Source: Pygmaiobacter massiliensis (GTDB lineage: Bacteria > Bacillota > Clostridia > Oscillospirales > Ruminococcaceae). From it: a stretch of 64,000 nt of DNA. Each line of letters begins with the position of its first letter. Position 1 is the stretch's first letter. The notes under the pieces were generated by a model. That model was not told the DNA's origin and made no database searches. It saw only the letters and a program-made list of their open reading frames with translations. Of the stretch, positions 33,322-41,818 are shown one piece after another. The DNA lies in contig NZ_OAML01000003.1 in NCBI RefSeq assembly GCF_900199435.1, positions 823,166 to 887,165 on the forward strand. Reading direction: 5' to 3'. The translations under genes and the position numbers were made by a program.

Positions 33322-33386
33322 CCAATATAGGTTTGGATAATCTGGCCCAAATGTTTCTACCGCACGCCGTAAGTTGCGACTATTGG
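33322..33386 (+). promoter_or_regulatory. Purine riboswitch aptamer (guanine class, variant loops)
   Basis: P1 is CCAATA / TATTGG (33322-33327 with 33381-33386). Junction J2/3 is TTTCTACC, and J3/1 is GACTAT, whose C corresponds to position 74 that pairs with guanine (adenine riboswitches have U). The third loop contains CCGTAA, as in canonical aptamers. P3 is CGCA/TGCG. Unusual: the second loop reads GATAATCTGG rather than GATATGG, about three bases longer. It precedes a terminator and a BMP-family nucleoside transporter, so ligand binding most likely switches the operon off. Guanine, hypoxanthine or 2'-deoxyguanosine are possible. Confidence 0.88.
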
Positions 33387-33426
33387 TTTCTTGAAATTTG
33401 CCCGTTATGGGTGAATTATGCTGGCA

Positions 33427-33456
33427 ACAGACTTAAGTTACTTAAGTCTGTTTTTT
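33427..33456 (+). terminator. Riboswitch expression-platform terminator
   Basis: ACAGACTTAAG / CTTAAGTCTGT (33427-33437 with 33441-33451), 3-base loop, T6. It ends 115 bases ahead of the start codon. TGGCAAC at 33422-33428, overlapping its foot, is complementary to GTTGCCA at 33318-33324, which overlaps the 5' strand of P1, so the two can be alternatives. Confidence 0.88.
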
Positions 33457-33571
33457 GTTTGTTCCAAACAGCCATGTAAAGAAACTGGTAGAGGTGTGCC
33501 CAAAGCCTGGATGGCAAACACATTTTCGTCCGTATGTAATCTTTACATAAAAATTTTCAGGAGGAACAAAC

Positions 33572-34822
33572 ATGAAAAAATTGCTCACTTTGCTTCTGAC
33601 AGCTGCGATGGCAGTGTCTGTTCTCACCGGTTGCGGCGGCGCGAGCAGCAGCTCGGCGGCCCCCTCTGCAAGCGGTGCCACTTCTGCCGCAGGTTCTCAG
33701 GCTGCGAAGGATGTCAAAATCGGCTTCATCTTCCTGCACGATGAAAACTCTACTTACGACAAAAACTTCATCGATGCTGCAAAAGCGGTAAAAGAGAAAC
33801 TCGGTCTTTCTGATGACCAGGTCATCTTCAAAACCAACATCCCCGAAAGCAGCGAGTGCTACGAAGCTGCTGCTGACCTGGCTGACCGCGGCTGCGACAT
33901 TGTGTTTGCAGATAGCTTTGGCCACGAGCAGTACATTGCTCAGGCAGCTGAAGAATTCCCCGAAGTGCAGTTCTGCCATGCTACCGGCACCACCGCACAC
34001 ACCGCAGACCTGCCCAACTTCCACAACGCATTTGCTTCTATCTATGAGGGCCGTTACCTTGCAGGCATCGCCGCAGGTATGAAACTCAACGAGATGATTG
34101 AAAATGGCGAATTCACCGCTGAAGAAGCCAAAATCGGCTACATTGGCGCTTATACCTATGCCGAGGTTATCTCTGGCTACACCGCTTTCTACCTTGGTGC
34201 AAAATCTGTCTGCCCCACTGCAACGATGGACGTGCAGTTCACCGGCAGCTGGTATGACGAGACCGCCGAGAAAGAAGCTGCTAACCTGCTGATCGGCCGT
34301 GGCAGCAAACTCATCAGCCAGCATGCTGACTCGATGGGCGCTCCCACCGCTTGCGAAACCGCAGGCGTTCCCAACATCTCTTACAACGGCAGCACCCTTT
34401 CTGCTTGCCCCAACACCTTCATCGTTTCTTCCCGTATCGATTGGGAACCGTACTTTGAGTACATCATCACTTCTTTCCTCAACGGCGAAGCAATCGACGC
34501 TGACTGGTCTCATGGCCTCGACGAGGGCTCTGTTGTTCTCACCGACCTCAACGAGAAAGTCGCTGCTGCCGGCACCGCTGATGCACTGAAAGAAGCCAAA
34601 GAGAAACTGGTTGCTGGTGAGCTGCACGTGTTTGATACCGCTACTTTCACTGTGAAAGGCGAAACACTGACCTCTTATATGGCTGATGTTGACACCGATG
34701 CTAACTACACCCCGGACACCGAGGTTATCGAAGATGGCTACTTCCACGAGTCTGAGAAACGCTCTGCTCCGTACTTCGATCTTCGCATCGACGGCATCAA
34801 CACCCTGAACGAGAAGTTCTAA
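33572..34822 (+). CDS. BMP-family nucleoside-binding lipoprotein
   Basis: A 416-residue binding protein of the basic membrane protein/PnrA family, which captures purine nucleosides. ATG 33572 follows CAGGAGGAAC. Lipobox LTGC (Cys21). VKIGFIFLHDENSTYDKNFIDAA, IVFADSFGHEQYIAQAA, and GRYLAGIAAG (the YLAG motif near 165) are typical, as is IGYIGAYTYAEVISGY. It is the first gene of an ATPase-permease-permease operon under a purine riboswitch, which strongly supports purine nucleosides or bases as substrate. Confidence 0.93.
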   Translation: MKKLLTLLLTAAMAVSVLTGCGGASSSSAAPSASGATSAAGSQAAKDVKIGFIFLHDENSTYDKNFIDAAKAVKEKLGLSDDQVIFKTNIPESSECYEAAADLADRGCDIVFADSFGHEQYIAQAAEEFPEVQFCHATGTTAHTADLPNFHNAFASIYEGRYLAGIAAGMKLNEMIENGEFTAEEAKIGYIGAYTYAEVISGYTAFYLGAKSVCPTATMDVQFTGSWYDETAEKEAANLLIGRGSKLISQHADSMGAPTACETAGVPNISYNGSTLSACPNTFIVSSRIDWEPYFEYIITSFLNGEAIDADWSHGLDEGSVVLTDLNEKVAAAGTADALKEAKEKLVAGELHVFDTATFTVKGETLTSYMADVDTDANYTPDTEVIEDGYFHESEKRSAPYFDLRIDGINTLNEKF

Positions 34823-34837
34823 TTTTATTCGCAATCA

Positions 34838-34876
34838 CTGGGCGGGGCAGAAACTGTCCCGCCCAGAATTATTTTT
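34838..34876 (+). promoter_or_regulatory. Intercistronic hairpin after the BMP gene
   Basis: CTGGGCGGG / CCCGCCCAG (34838-34846 with 34858-34866) followed by AATTATTTTTAATTTT. A partial terminator or mRNA stabiliser between the binding-protein gene and the ATPase gene. Confidence 0.8.
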
Positions 34877-34926
34877 AATTTTGCGTTTCAGCATTCGTTT
34901 GTGTAACGCTGAGAACAGGAGGAAAC

Positions 34927-36471
34927 ATGGAGGCACATACTGCTGCTGCAATCGAACTCAAACATATTGTAAAAACGTTTGGGTCGGTTGTCGCCAATCA
35001 GGACATCTGCCTGACGGTGAACCGAGGAGAGATTCTTTCCATCCTTGGGGAAAACGGAAGTGGCAAGACCACGCTGATGAACATTATTTCGGGGATTTAT
35101 TTTCCCGATGCCGGTCAGATTTTCATCAACGGCGAGGAGGCGGTGATTCGTTCTCCCAAAGATGCGTTTGATTACAAAATCGGTATGATTCACCAGCATT
35201 TTAAGCTGGTAGATGTGTTTTCTGCTGCCGAAAATATCGTGCTGGGCTTTCCCGAAAAGGACGGCTTCAACATCAAGCGTTCAGCACAGCGCATCAAAGA
35301 TATCAGCGAGCAGTATGGCTTTGACCTCGACCCGATGAAAAAAATCTACGATATGTCAGTTTCGGAAAAGCAGATGGTCGAGATCATCAAGGTGCTTTAC
35401 CGCGGCGCGGACATTTTGATTTTGGACGAGCCCACCGCAGTGCTGACCCCGCAGGAAACGCAGAATCTGTTTGCAATTTTGCGCCGCATGCGGGATACTG
35501 GCAAAGCTATCGTTATCATCACACATAAACTCCATGAAGTTCTTTCTCTTTCTGACCGTGTTTCTGTACTTAGAAAAGGCGAATACATCGGCACTGTGCA
35601 GACAGCGGAAACAAGCGAAGCAGAGCTGACCGAGATGATGGTTGGCAAGAAAATTTCGCTGAACATTGATCGCAGTGAACCCGAAAATCCGCAGGATCGC
35701 CTGGTTGTAGAGCATCTCAACTGCGTGGATCGCAGCGGTGTGAAGATTCTCAACGACGTATCCTTCACTGCACGCTCCGGCGAAATTCTGGGCATTGCAG
35801 GTATTGCGGGCAGCGGACAGCGCGAGCTGCTGGAATCCATTGCGGGTCTGCAATCGCTGCAAAACGGCGAAATTCTTTATCACAACCCCAAAACCGGTGC
35901 GGTGGAAAACCTGCGGGACAAAACTCCGCTGCAAATTCGTGAACTGGGTGTACGCCTCTCCTTTGTTCCGGAGGACCGCCTTGGCATGGGCCTTGTCGGC
36001 AATATGGATATCGTCGATAATATGATGCTCCGCAGCTACCGCTCGGGCAAATCGGCAATGCTGGACCGCAAGGCCCCGCGCAATCTTGCCGAGCGCATTA
36101 TCGACCAGCTGGACGTTGTTACCCCGAATGCCAACACCCCGGTGCGCCGTCTTTCGGGCGGTAACGTGCAGAAGGTGCTGGTCGGACGAGAGATTGCCTC
36201 CGCCCCGACTGTTTTGATGGCAGCTTACCCGGTGCGCGGTCTTGACATCAATTCTTCTTACCTTATTTATAACCTACTCAACCAGCAGAAAGAAAAAGGC
36301 GTGGCCGTTGTTTTTGTCGGTGAAGACCTTGATGTGCTGCTTGAGCTTTGCGACCGCATTATGGTAATTAGCTCCGGTAAAATCACCGGCGTTGTGGACG
36401 GACGCAGCGCAACCAAAGAGCAGGTGGGCCTGCTGATGACCAAAACCGAGGAAGGGGACAGCAATGCATAA
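34927..36471 (+). CDS. Nucleoside ABC transporter ATP-binding protein (two tandem ATPase domains)
   Basis: A 514-residue RbsA/NupO-type double ATPase. First domain: Walker A GENGSGKTT (41-49), Walker B DILILDEPTAVLTPQE. Second domain: degenerate Walker A GIAGSGQRE lacking the Lys-Thr pair, signature RLSGGNVQKVLVGREI and VLMAAYPVRGLD in the Walker B position, normal for this family. ATG 34927 has CAGGAGGAAA upstream. It overlaps the first permease gene by 8 bases. Confidence 0.93.
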   Translation: MEAHTAAAIELKHIVKTFGSVVANQDICLTVNRGEILSILGENGSGKTTLMNIISGIYFPDAGQIFINGEEAVIRSPKDAFDYKIGMIHQHFKLVDVFSAAENIVLGFPEKDGFNIKRSAQRIKDISEQYGFDLDPMKKIYDMSVSEKQMVEIIKVLYRGADILILDEPTAVLTPQETQNLFAILRRMRDTGKAIVIITHKLHEVLSLSDRVSVLRKGEYIGTVQTAETSEAELTEMMVGKKISLNIDRSEPENPQDRLVVEHLNCVDRSGVKILNDVSFTARSGEILGIAGIAGSGQRELLESIAGLQSLQNGEILYHNPKTGAVENLRDKTPLQIRELGVRLSFVPEDRLGMGLVGNMDIVDNMMLRSYRSGKSAMLDRKAPRNLAERIIDQLDVVTPNANTPVRRLSGGNVQKVLVGREIASAPTVLMAAYPVRGLDINSSYLIYNLLNQQKEKGVAVVFVGEDLDVLLELCDRIMVISSGKITGVVDGRSATKEQVGLLMTKTEEGDSNA

Positions 36472-37576
36472 CAACGAAAAACACAAGCGTGAACCGCGCT
36501 TTCATATCGCTAAGCGCGATGCTCTTGTTTGGTGGAAAGCCTGGCTCATCCGCGGCTGTGCTGTTTTGACAGCACTCGTCGTAAGCGGCATCATTACTGT
36601 GCTGCTCACCGGCCTCAACCCAATCGGCGTTTACGCCACCATGATCGACGGTGCTTTCGGCACCACTCGCCGTATCTGGAGCCTTTTTCAAAATATCGCA
36701 ATGCTGCTTTGTGTGGGTGTTGCTGTGACCCCGGCCTTTAAAATGCGTTTTTGGAATATCGGCGCAGAAGGTCAGGTGCTGGTGGGCGGCCTTGCAACGG
36801 CAGCCTGTATGATTCTTTTCAGCGAAACGCTTTCTACCCCTGTTTTGTTTATCGTGATGATTGCGGCAAGTATTCTTGCCGGTATGGTTTGGGCGGTTAT
36901 CCCTGCCTTTTTCAGAGCAAACTGGAACACCAACGAAACGCTGTTTACCCTGATGATGAACTATATCGCCATCCAGCTGGTATCTTTCTTTACTTACCAG
37001 TGGTCGGTCCCCAAAGGCTCTGGGCAGATTGGCGTTATCAACCGCGCCACCAAAATCGGCTGGCTGCCTGCAATCGGCGGCCACAGCTATCTGCTGAATA
37101 TCTTAGTCGTTCTTGCGCTTACTGTGTTTATGTATTTTTACCTGCGCCATAGCAAACACGGGTATGAGATTTCGGTAGTAGGTGAAAGTGAAAACACGGC
37201 ACGCTATATCGGCATCAACGTAAAAAAGGTAATTATCCGCACCATGCTGCTTTCGGGCGCTATCTGCGGTATTGCCGGTCTGTTGCTGGTAAGCGGCACC
37301 GACCACACCATTACCCGCGACACCGTCGCAGGGCGTGGCTTTACCGCGATTATGGTTTCGTGGTTGGCTAAATTTAACCCGCTGTATATGATTCTGACCT
37401 CGTTTCTCATTGTCTTTTTGCAGAAGGGTGCAGTGGAGATTTCCACCACGTTTGGCTTGAACGATTCCTTCTCGGACATTCTGACTGGTATCATCATCTT
37501 CTTTATCATCGGCAGTGAGTTCTTTATCAACTACGCGATTAAAGCGCGTACCGTACAGAAAGGGGAGAATGCATAA
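36464..37576 (+). CDS. Nucleoside ABC transporter permease 1
   Basis: A 370-residue membrane protein of the BPD_transp_2 family (NupP-like) with a positively charged N-terminus and about nine hydrophobic segments. WNIGAEGQVLVGGLAT (about 98-113) and ARYIGINVKKVIIRTMLLSGAICGIAG (about 245-271) are the conserved elements, the latter being the coupling region. It pairs with the second permease encoded immediately after, with a TAATG stop/start junction. Confidence 0.93.
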   Translation: MHNNEKHKREPRFHIAKRDALVWWKAWLIRGCAVLTALVVSGIITVLLTGLNPIGVYATMIDGAFGTTRRIWSLFQNIAMLLCVGVAVTPAFKMRFWNIGAEGQVLVGGLATAACMILFSETLSTPVLFIVMIAASILAGMVWAVIPAFFRANWNTNETLFTLMMNYIAIQLVSFFTYQWSVPKGSGQIGVINRATKIGWLPAIGGHSYLLNILVVLALTVFMYFYLRHSKHGYEISVVGESENTARYIGINVKKVIIRTMLLSGAICGIAGLLLVSGTDHTITRDTVAGRGFTAIMVSWLAKFNPLYMILTSFLIVFLQKGAVEISTTFGLNDSFSDILTGIIIFFIIGSEFFINYAIKARTVQKGENA

Positions 37577-38562
37577 TGCTCGTTACTTTTATTCAGCGTG
37601 CCGTTGTGCAGGGCATCCCTCTGCTGCTCGGCTCCACCGGTGAAATCATCACCGAAAAATCCGGCAATCTCAACCTCGGTATTCCGGGCATCATGTATGT
37701 GGGTGGCATCAGTGGCGTTATCGGCGCGTTTCTCTATGAGCAGTCGCTTGCAAGCCCCGCAGCCATCAACCCGTTTCTCGCAGTGTTCATTCCGCTGTTT
37801 TGCTCGATTCTTGGCTCACTGCTGATGGGTCTCATCTATGCGGTACTGACGGTTACGCTGCGTGCCAACCAGAACGTGACCGGCCTTGCGCTGACCACCT
37901 TTGGCGTGGGCTTTGGCAACTTTTTTGGCGGCTCGCTGATTAAGCTGGCAAAAAGCGATATGCCTTCTATCAGCCTGACAGCTACCAGCAACTGCTTCCG
38001 CCAGACACTGCCGTTTGCAAATGACCTTGGCTGGTTCGGCAAAATCTTCTTTTCATATAGCTTTTTGGTTTATGCAGCCATTATCATCGCGCTGCTTGCC
38101 TCCTACGTGCTTAACCGTACCCGTATTGGTTTGCACCTGCGTGCTGTGGGCGAAAACCCGGCGACTGCCGATGCTGCGGGTATTAATGTCAGCCTGTACA
38201 AATACGCGGCTACCTGTGTAGGCAGTGTGGTGGCAGGGCTTGGCGGACTTTATTATGTTATGGACTATGCAAGCGGCGTTTGGTCAAACAACGGCTTTGG
38301 CGACCGCGGCTGGCTGGCCATCGCTCTGGTTATCTTTGCAGTGTGGCGCCCCAACGTGAGCATTTTGGGATCCATTTTGTTTGGCGGCCTTTTTATCGTG
38401 CACAACTACATCCCCAACCTCAGTGTCAGCATGCAAGAGATATTTAAAATGCTGCCGTATGTGGTTACCATCATTGTGCTGGTGGTCATCAGCATGCGCG
38501 AAAGCCGCGAAAACCAGCCTCCTGCACACCTCGGCGTGTCTTACTTCCGAGAAGAAAGATAA
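37576..38562 (+). CDS. Nucleoside ABC transporter permease 2
   Basis: A 328-residue BPD_transp_2 permease (NupQ-like). GSTGEIITEKSGNLNLGIPGIMYVGG (about 19-44) and RTRIGLHLRAVGENPATADAAGINV (about 178-202) are the family signatures. Start ATG shares its A with the preceding stop. Last gene of the operon; terminator at 38589-38626. Confidence 0.93.
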   Translation: MLVTFIQRAVVQGIPLLLGSTGEIITEKSGNLNLGIPGIMYVGGISGVIGAFLYEQSLASPAAINPFLAVFIPLFCSILGSLLMGLIYAVLTVTLRANQNVTGLALTTFGVGFGNFFGGSLIKLAKSDMPSISLTATSNCFRQTLPFANDLGWFGKIFFSYSFLVYAAIIIALLASYVLNRTRIGLHLRAVGENPATADAAGINVSLYKYAATCVGSVVAGLGGLYYVMDYASGVWSNNGFGDRGWLAIALVIFAVWRPNVSILGSILFGGLFIVHNYIPNLSVSMQEIFKMLPYVVTIIVLVVISMRESRENQPPAHLGVSYFREER

Positions 38563-38588
38563 TTGCGCAGCAAAATAGATATAAAGAC

Positions 38589-38626
38589 AAAAAAGAGATG
38601 CCTGTTTTAATGGCATCTCTTTTTTC
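38589..38626 (+). terminator. Terminator of the nucleoside transporter operon
   Basis: AAAAAGAGATGCC / GGCATCTCTTTTT (38590-38602 with 38612-38624), T-rich tail. A-run on the left. Confidence 0.88.
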
Positions 38627-38716
38627 TTTTTGTTGCATTGGCATTGAGAAAAATAGAGGGAGAAGAGTGGACATACCTGCAAAAATAAAATGGCTTATTT
38701 TTAAGAAAAAAACAAA

Positions 38717-38850
38717 GCGTCTAATTTTAAAAGCAAAACAAGCAAGATTTTGAGGGCGAAAGTGACATTTTTTAGACGCTAAAAAGGACATAATAACTAA
38801 TTTTCCTGCTCATATAAAGCATCTGAAAAAATTGGGCGTTTTTTGGACGC
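38717..38850 (+). promoter_or_regulatory. Upstream region of gltS with repeated TTnGACGC elements
   Basis: The gap 38627-38936 has no gene. The octamer TTAGACGC or its complement occurs at about 38717-38724 (GCGTCTAA) and 38772-38779, with TTGGACGC at 38843-38850. The middle copy lies within a perfect inverted repeat TTTTTAG-ACG-CTAAAAA (38769-38785). A TATACT is at 38859-38864. These look like operator sites for a regulator of gltS; none can be named. Confidence 0.45.
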
Positions 38851-38936
38851 GCATTTGTTATACTGCAAGCAAGGGGAAGCTGGGCGGCTCCAGACTTCCA
38901 CAGAGGAAGACTTTACGATTTGAGGAGGTAATTAGA

Positions 38937-40178
38937 ATGAGCTTTGAAACCATCGAAAATGTCCTGACAATCAATACAGACGCGGTGATGACGGTTGCAC
39001 TTGCGGCGGTGCTGCTGTTGGTTGGCTACTTTGTGAAAAGTAAATTGAAATTCCTGGTCAAGTATTGCATCCCCGCACCAGTGGTGGGCGGTTTCCTATT
39101 CATGTTTATTACATTTATCGGGCATCTGACCAAAACGTTCTCTTTCTCGTTTGATTCTTACTTTCAGGCACCGTTTATGCTTGCGTTCTTTACTACGGTA
39201 GGGCTGGGGGCCAGCTTTAAACTGCTGAAAAAAGGCGGCCTTTTACTTATTATCTATTGGCTCGTCGCAGGCGTGATTTCTGTTTTCCAGAACATCATCG
39301 GTATTGGCGTGGGCAAACTGGTCGGGCTGGAAACTCCCTACGCACTTCTTTCCAGCGCGATTTCGATGATTGGCGGACACGGTGCAGCAACCGCTTACGG
39401 CACAACTTTTGCTGAGATGGGCTATGCACCGGCACCGCTGGTCGGCGTGGCAGCTGCAACCTTTGGTCTAATCAGCGCAGTTCTCGTTGGCGGCCCGGTA
39501 GGGCGGCGCCTCATCGTCAAATACAACTTGAAACCCGATGAAAGTGCAGACTTTGATGCCGACATCAACTCTATCAATGCTGCGGCGGCAGAAAAACTCA
39601 GCGGCCTTGATATTATGAAAAACGTCACAGCTATTTTGGTTTGCATGGCAGTTGGCACCATGGTTTCCGGCTGGATTGGCAAACTCATCAACATGAGCTT
39701 CCCCACCTATGTCGGCGCAATGTTTATCGCCGTTATTCTTCGTAACCTCAACGAAAAATTCCACTTCTATAAATTCGATTTTGCATTGGTAGACGGTATC
39801 GGCGAAGTGATGCTTTCGCTCTATCTCTCGATTGCACTTATGACGCTGAAACTTTGGGAACTTGCAGGCCTCATCGGCGGCGTACTTATCGTTCTTATCT
39901 GCCAGGTTACTTTTATGGTGCTGGTCAGCTACTTTATCGTGTTCCGCATCCTTGGCAAAAACTACGATGCAGCGGTTATGTGCGCTGGTTTGTGCGGCCA
40001 TGGCCTGGGCGCAACCCCGTCCGCTATTGTTAACATGACAGCGGTAAACGAGCAATACGGCATGTCTCGCCGTGCCATGATGATTGTTCCCATCGTTGGC
40101 GCATTTTTGGTCGACATTATTTATCAGCCGCAGACCATTTGGTTCATCAAAACTTTTGTACAAGGATTTGTAGGCTAA
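38937..40178 (+). CDS. gltS: Sodium/glutamate symporter family protein (GltS-like)
   Basis: A 413-residue inner-membrane carrier. ATG 38937 (MSFETIENVL) has GAGGAGG upstream; the frame is open 35 codons earlier without signals. About ten to twelve hydrophobic segments and two matching glycine-rich hairpins, ISMIGGHGAATAYGTTF (about 140) and CAGLCGHGLGATPSAIVNM (about 350), characterise GltS. In front of ftcD and the cyclodeaminase gene it would move glutamate, the product of formiminoglutamate breakdown, or import a related substrate. Direction unknown. Confidence 0.87.
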   Translation: MSFETIENVLTINTDAVMTVALAAVLLLVGYFVKSKLKFLVKYCIPAPVVGGFLFMFITFIGHLTKTFSFSFDSYFQAPFMLAFFTTVGLGASFKLLKKGGLLLIIYWLVAGVISVFQNIIGIGVGKLVGLETPYALLSSAISMIGGHGAATAYGTTFAEMGYAPAPLVGVAAATFGLISAVLVGGPVGRRLIVKYNLKPDESADFDADINSINAAAAEKLSGLDIMKNVTAILVCMAVGTMVSGWIGKLINMSFPTYVGAMFIAVILRNLNEKFHFYKFDFALVDGIGEVMLSLYLSIALMTLKLWELAGLIGGVLIVLICQVTFMVLVSYFIVFRILGKNYDAAVMCAGLCGHGLGATPSAIVNMTAVNEQYGMSRRAMMIVPIVGAFLVDIIYQPQTIWFIKTFVQGFVG

Positions 40179-40240
40179 TCTGGTAAGGCGATTGCTTTCT
40201 GGTTTATTGTTGTAATAATTATTTTAGGAGGAAATTTGAA

Positions 40241-41140
40241 ATGGCAAAACTGGTAGAATGTATCCCTAATTTTAGTGAAGGCCGCAATCAGGCCGTTATC
40301 GACGGATTAGCAGACGTGGCAAAAAGCGTACCGGGCTGCACCTTAATGGATGTACAGTCGGATGCGACGCATAACCGCTGCGTATTTACGTTGGTTGGCT
40401 CACCGGAAGGCATTGAAGAAGTTGCATTCCAGCTTTGCAAAAAAGCTGCGGAAACAATTGATATGACAAAGCACGAGGGGGCACATCCCCGTATGGGCGC
40501 CACCGATGTCATTCCGTTTGTGCCTACCGTTGGCATGACCGTGGCAGAGTGCGTGGAAATCTCCAAGCGCGTTGCACAGCGGATTTGGGAAGAACTGAAA
40601 ATCCCCAGCTTCCTCTACGAAGATTCTGCAGCTAGCCCAGACCGTGTCAACCTTGCAAGTGTACGCAAAGGCCAGTTTGAGGGCATGCCGGAAAAACTGT
40701 TGCAACCCGAGTGGGCGCCAGATTACGGCGAGCGCAAAATGCATCCCACCGCAGGTATCACCGCCATTGGCGCACGTATGCCTTTGGTTGCGTTTAACGT
40801 CAACCTTGGAACCTCTGATGTGCAGGTTGCTAAAAATATTGCAAAAGTGATTCGTGGTTCTTCCGGCGGCTTTAAATACTGCAAAGCTATTGGCTTGCTG
40901 CTGGAAGACCGCAATGTAGCACAGGTTTCGATGAACATGGTCAACTACGAAGGAACACCGCTGTATCGCGTATTTGAGGTAATCCGTGCCGAAGCAGAGC
41001 GCTGGGGCGTACCTATTATTGGCAGCGAGCTGGTTGGACTTACCCCAGCGAAAGCCCTGGTTGACTGCGCTGAGTATTATCTGAAAATCGAAAACTTTGA
41101 CTATCACAAGCAGGTCATGGAGAATCATCTGATTGGCTAA
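40241..41140 (+). CDS. ftcD: Glutamate formimidoyltransferase (FtcD transferase domain)
   Basis: A 299-residue cytosolic enzyme transferring the formimino group of formiminoglutamate to tetrahydrofolate. It has VECIPNFSEGRN at the N-terminus, the active-site region HEGAHPRMGATDVIPFVP (His about 82), RKGQFEGMPEKL and MHPTAGITAIGARMPLVAFNVNL. Only the transferase part is present; the cyclodeaminase is a separate gene 23 bases later. ATG 40241 follows GGAGGAAA. A diverged paralogue of identical length is encoded at 44960. Confidence 0.93.
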   Translation: MAKLVECIPNFSEGRNQAVIDGLADVAKSVPGCTLMDVQSDATHNRCVFTLVGSPEGIEEVAFQLCKKAAETIDMTKHEGAHPRMGATDVIPFVPTVGMTVAECVEISKRVAQRIWEELKIPSFLYEDSAASPDRVNLASVRKGQFEGMPEKLLQPEWAPDYGERKMHPTAGITAIGARMPLVAFNVNLGTSDVQVAKNIAKVIRGSSGGFKYCKAIGLLLEDRNVAQVSMNMVNYEGTPLYRVFEVIRAEAERWGVPIIGSELVGLTPAKALVDCAEYYLKIENFDYHKQVMENHLIG

Positions 41141-41163
41141 CTACAGACAAAGGAGTAGAAAAA

Positions 41164-41790
41164 ATGAAACTTGTCGAGTATACCGTGCGTGGATTTGCTG
41201 ATTTGATGGCCTCCTCGGAACCTGCACCGGGTGGTGGCTCTGCTGCTGCCTTACAGGGGGCTTTGGGCACGGCGCTTACCGCAATGGTGTGTGCGCTGAC
41301 GGTAGGAAAGAAAAAATATGCAGAGCATGAAGAGCTGGCGCGCGAAAGCGAGCAGAAAGCAAATGCGCTGCGTGTACAGTACCTGGATGTAATTGATCGA
41401 GATACCGAAGCTTTCAATGGGGTGAGTGCTGTTTTTGCCATGCCAAAAGCGACCGAAGAAGAAAAAATGGCACGCACCGCAGCATTACAAGAGGCACTGA
41501 AAGCATGCACTAAGACCCCTTATGAAATGATGGAGCTTGCGTTGCGCGCGCTGGAGCTGACTTCAGAGCTGGTAGGTAAAAGCAATGCGAGCGCTGCAAG
41601 TGATCTTGGATGTGCAGCACTTAGTCTGAAAGCTGCAATTCAGGGAGCCTGGCTGAATGTTCTGATTAACATAGGCGGCATCAAAGACGAAGCATTTACC
41701 AGCGAGTACCGCAAAAATGGCGAACAGTTGCTGGAGAAAGCTTTGCCGCTGGCCGATAACATTTATCAGCAAGTGCTGGATTCTCTATAA
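41164..41790 (+). CDS. fchA: Formiminotetrahydrofolate cyclodeaminase
   Basis: A 208-residue helical protein of the FTCD cyclodeaminase family, converting 5-formimino-THF to methenyl-THF with release of ammonia. The key glycine-rich stretch APGGGSAAALQGALGTALTAMV is at residues 20-41, and SELVGKSNASAASDLGCAALSLKAA near 140 is also diagnostic. Start ATG 41164 follows AAGGAG. Acts immediately after FtcD. Some members act as methenyl-THF cyclohydrolases, so the symbol is provisional. Confidence 0.92.
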   Translation: MKLVEYTVRGFADLMASSEPAPGGGSAAALQGALGTALTAMVCALTVGKKKYAEHEELARESEQKANALRVQYLDVIDRDTEAFNGVSAVFAMPKATEEEKMARTAALQEALKACTKTPYEMMELALRALELTSELVGKSNASAASDLGCAALSLKAAIQGAWLNVLINIGGIKDEAFTSEYRKNGEQLLEKALPLADNIYQQVLDSL

Positions 41791-41818
41791 AACTTACTGC
41801 AAGAAAGGAGTGCTTTGC

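Noticed and set aside
33322-33386. Adenine riboswitch
   Set aside because: The J3/1 sequence is GACTAT with C at the specificity position; adenine aptamers have GATTAT.
33557-34834. Minus-strand ORF of 425 codons opposite the BMP lipoprotein
   Set aside because: The plus-strand gene has signal peptide, lipobox, operon context and riboswitch; the antisense frame has none.
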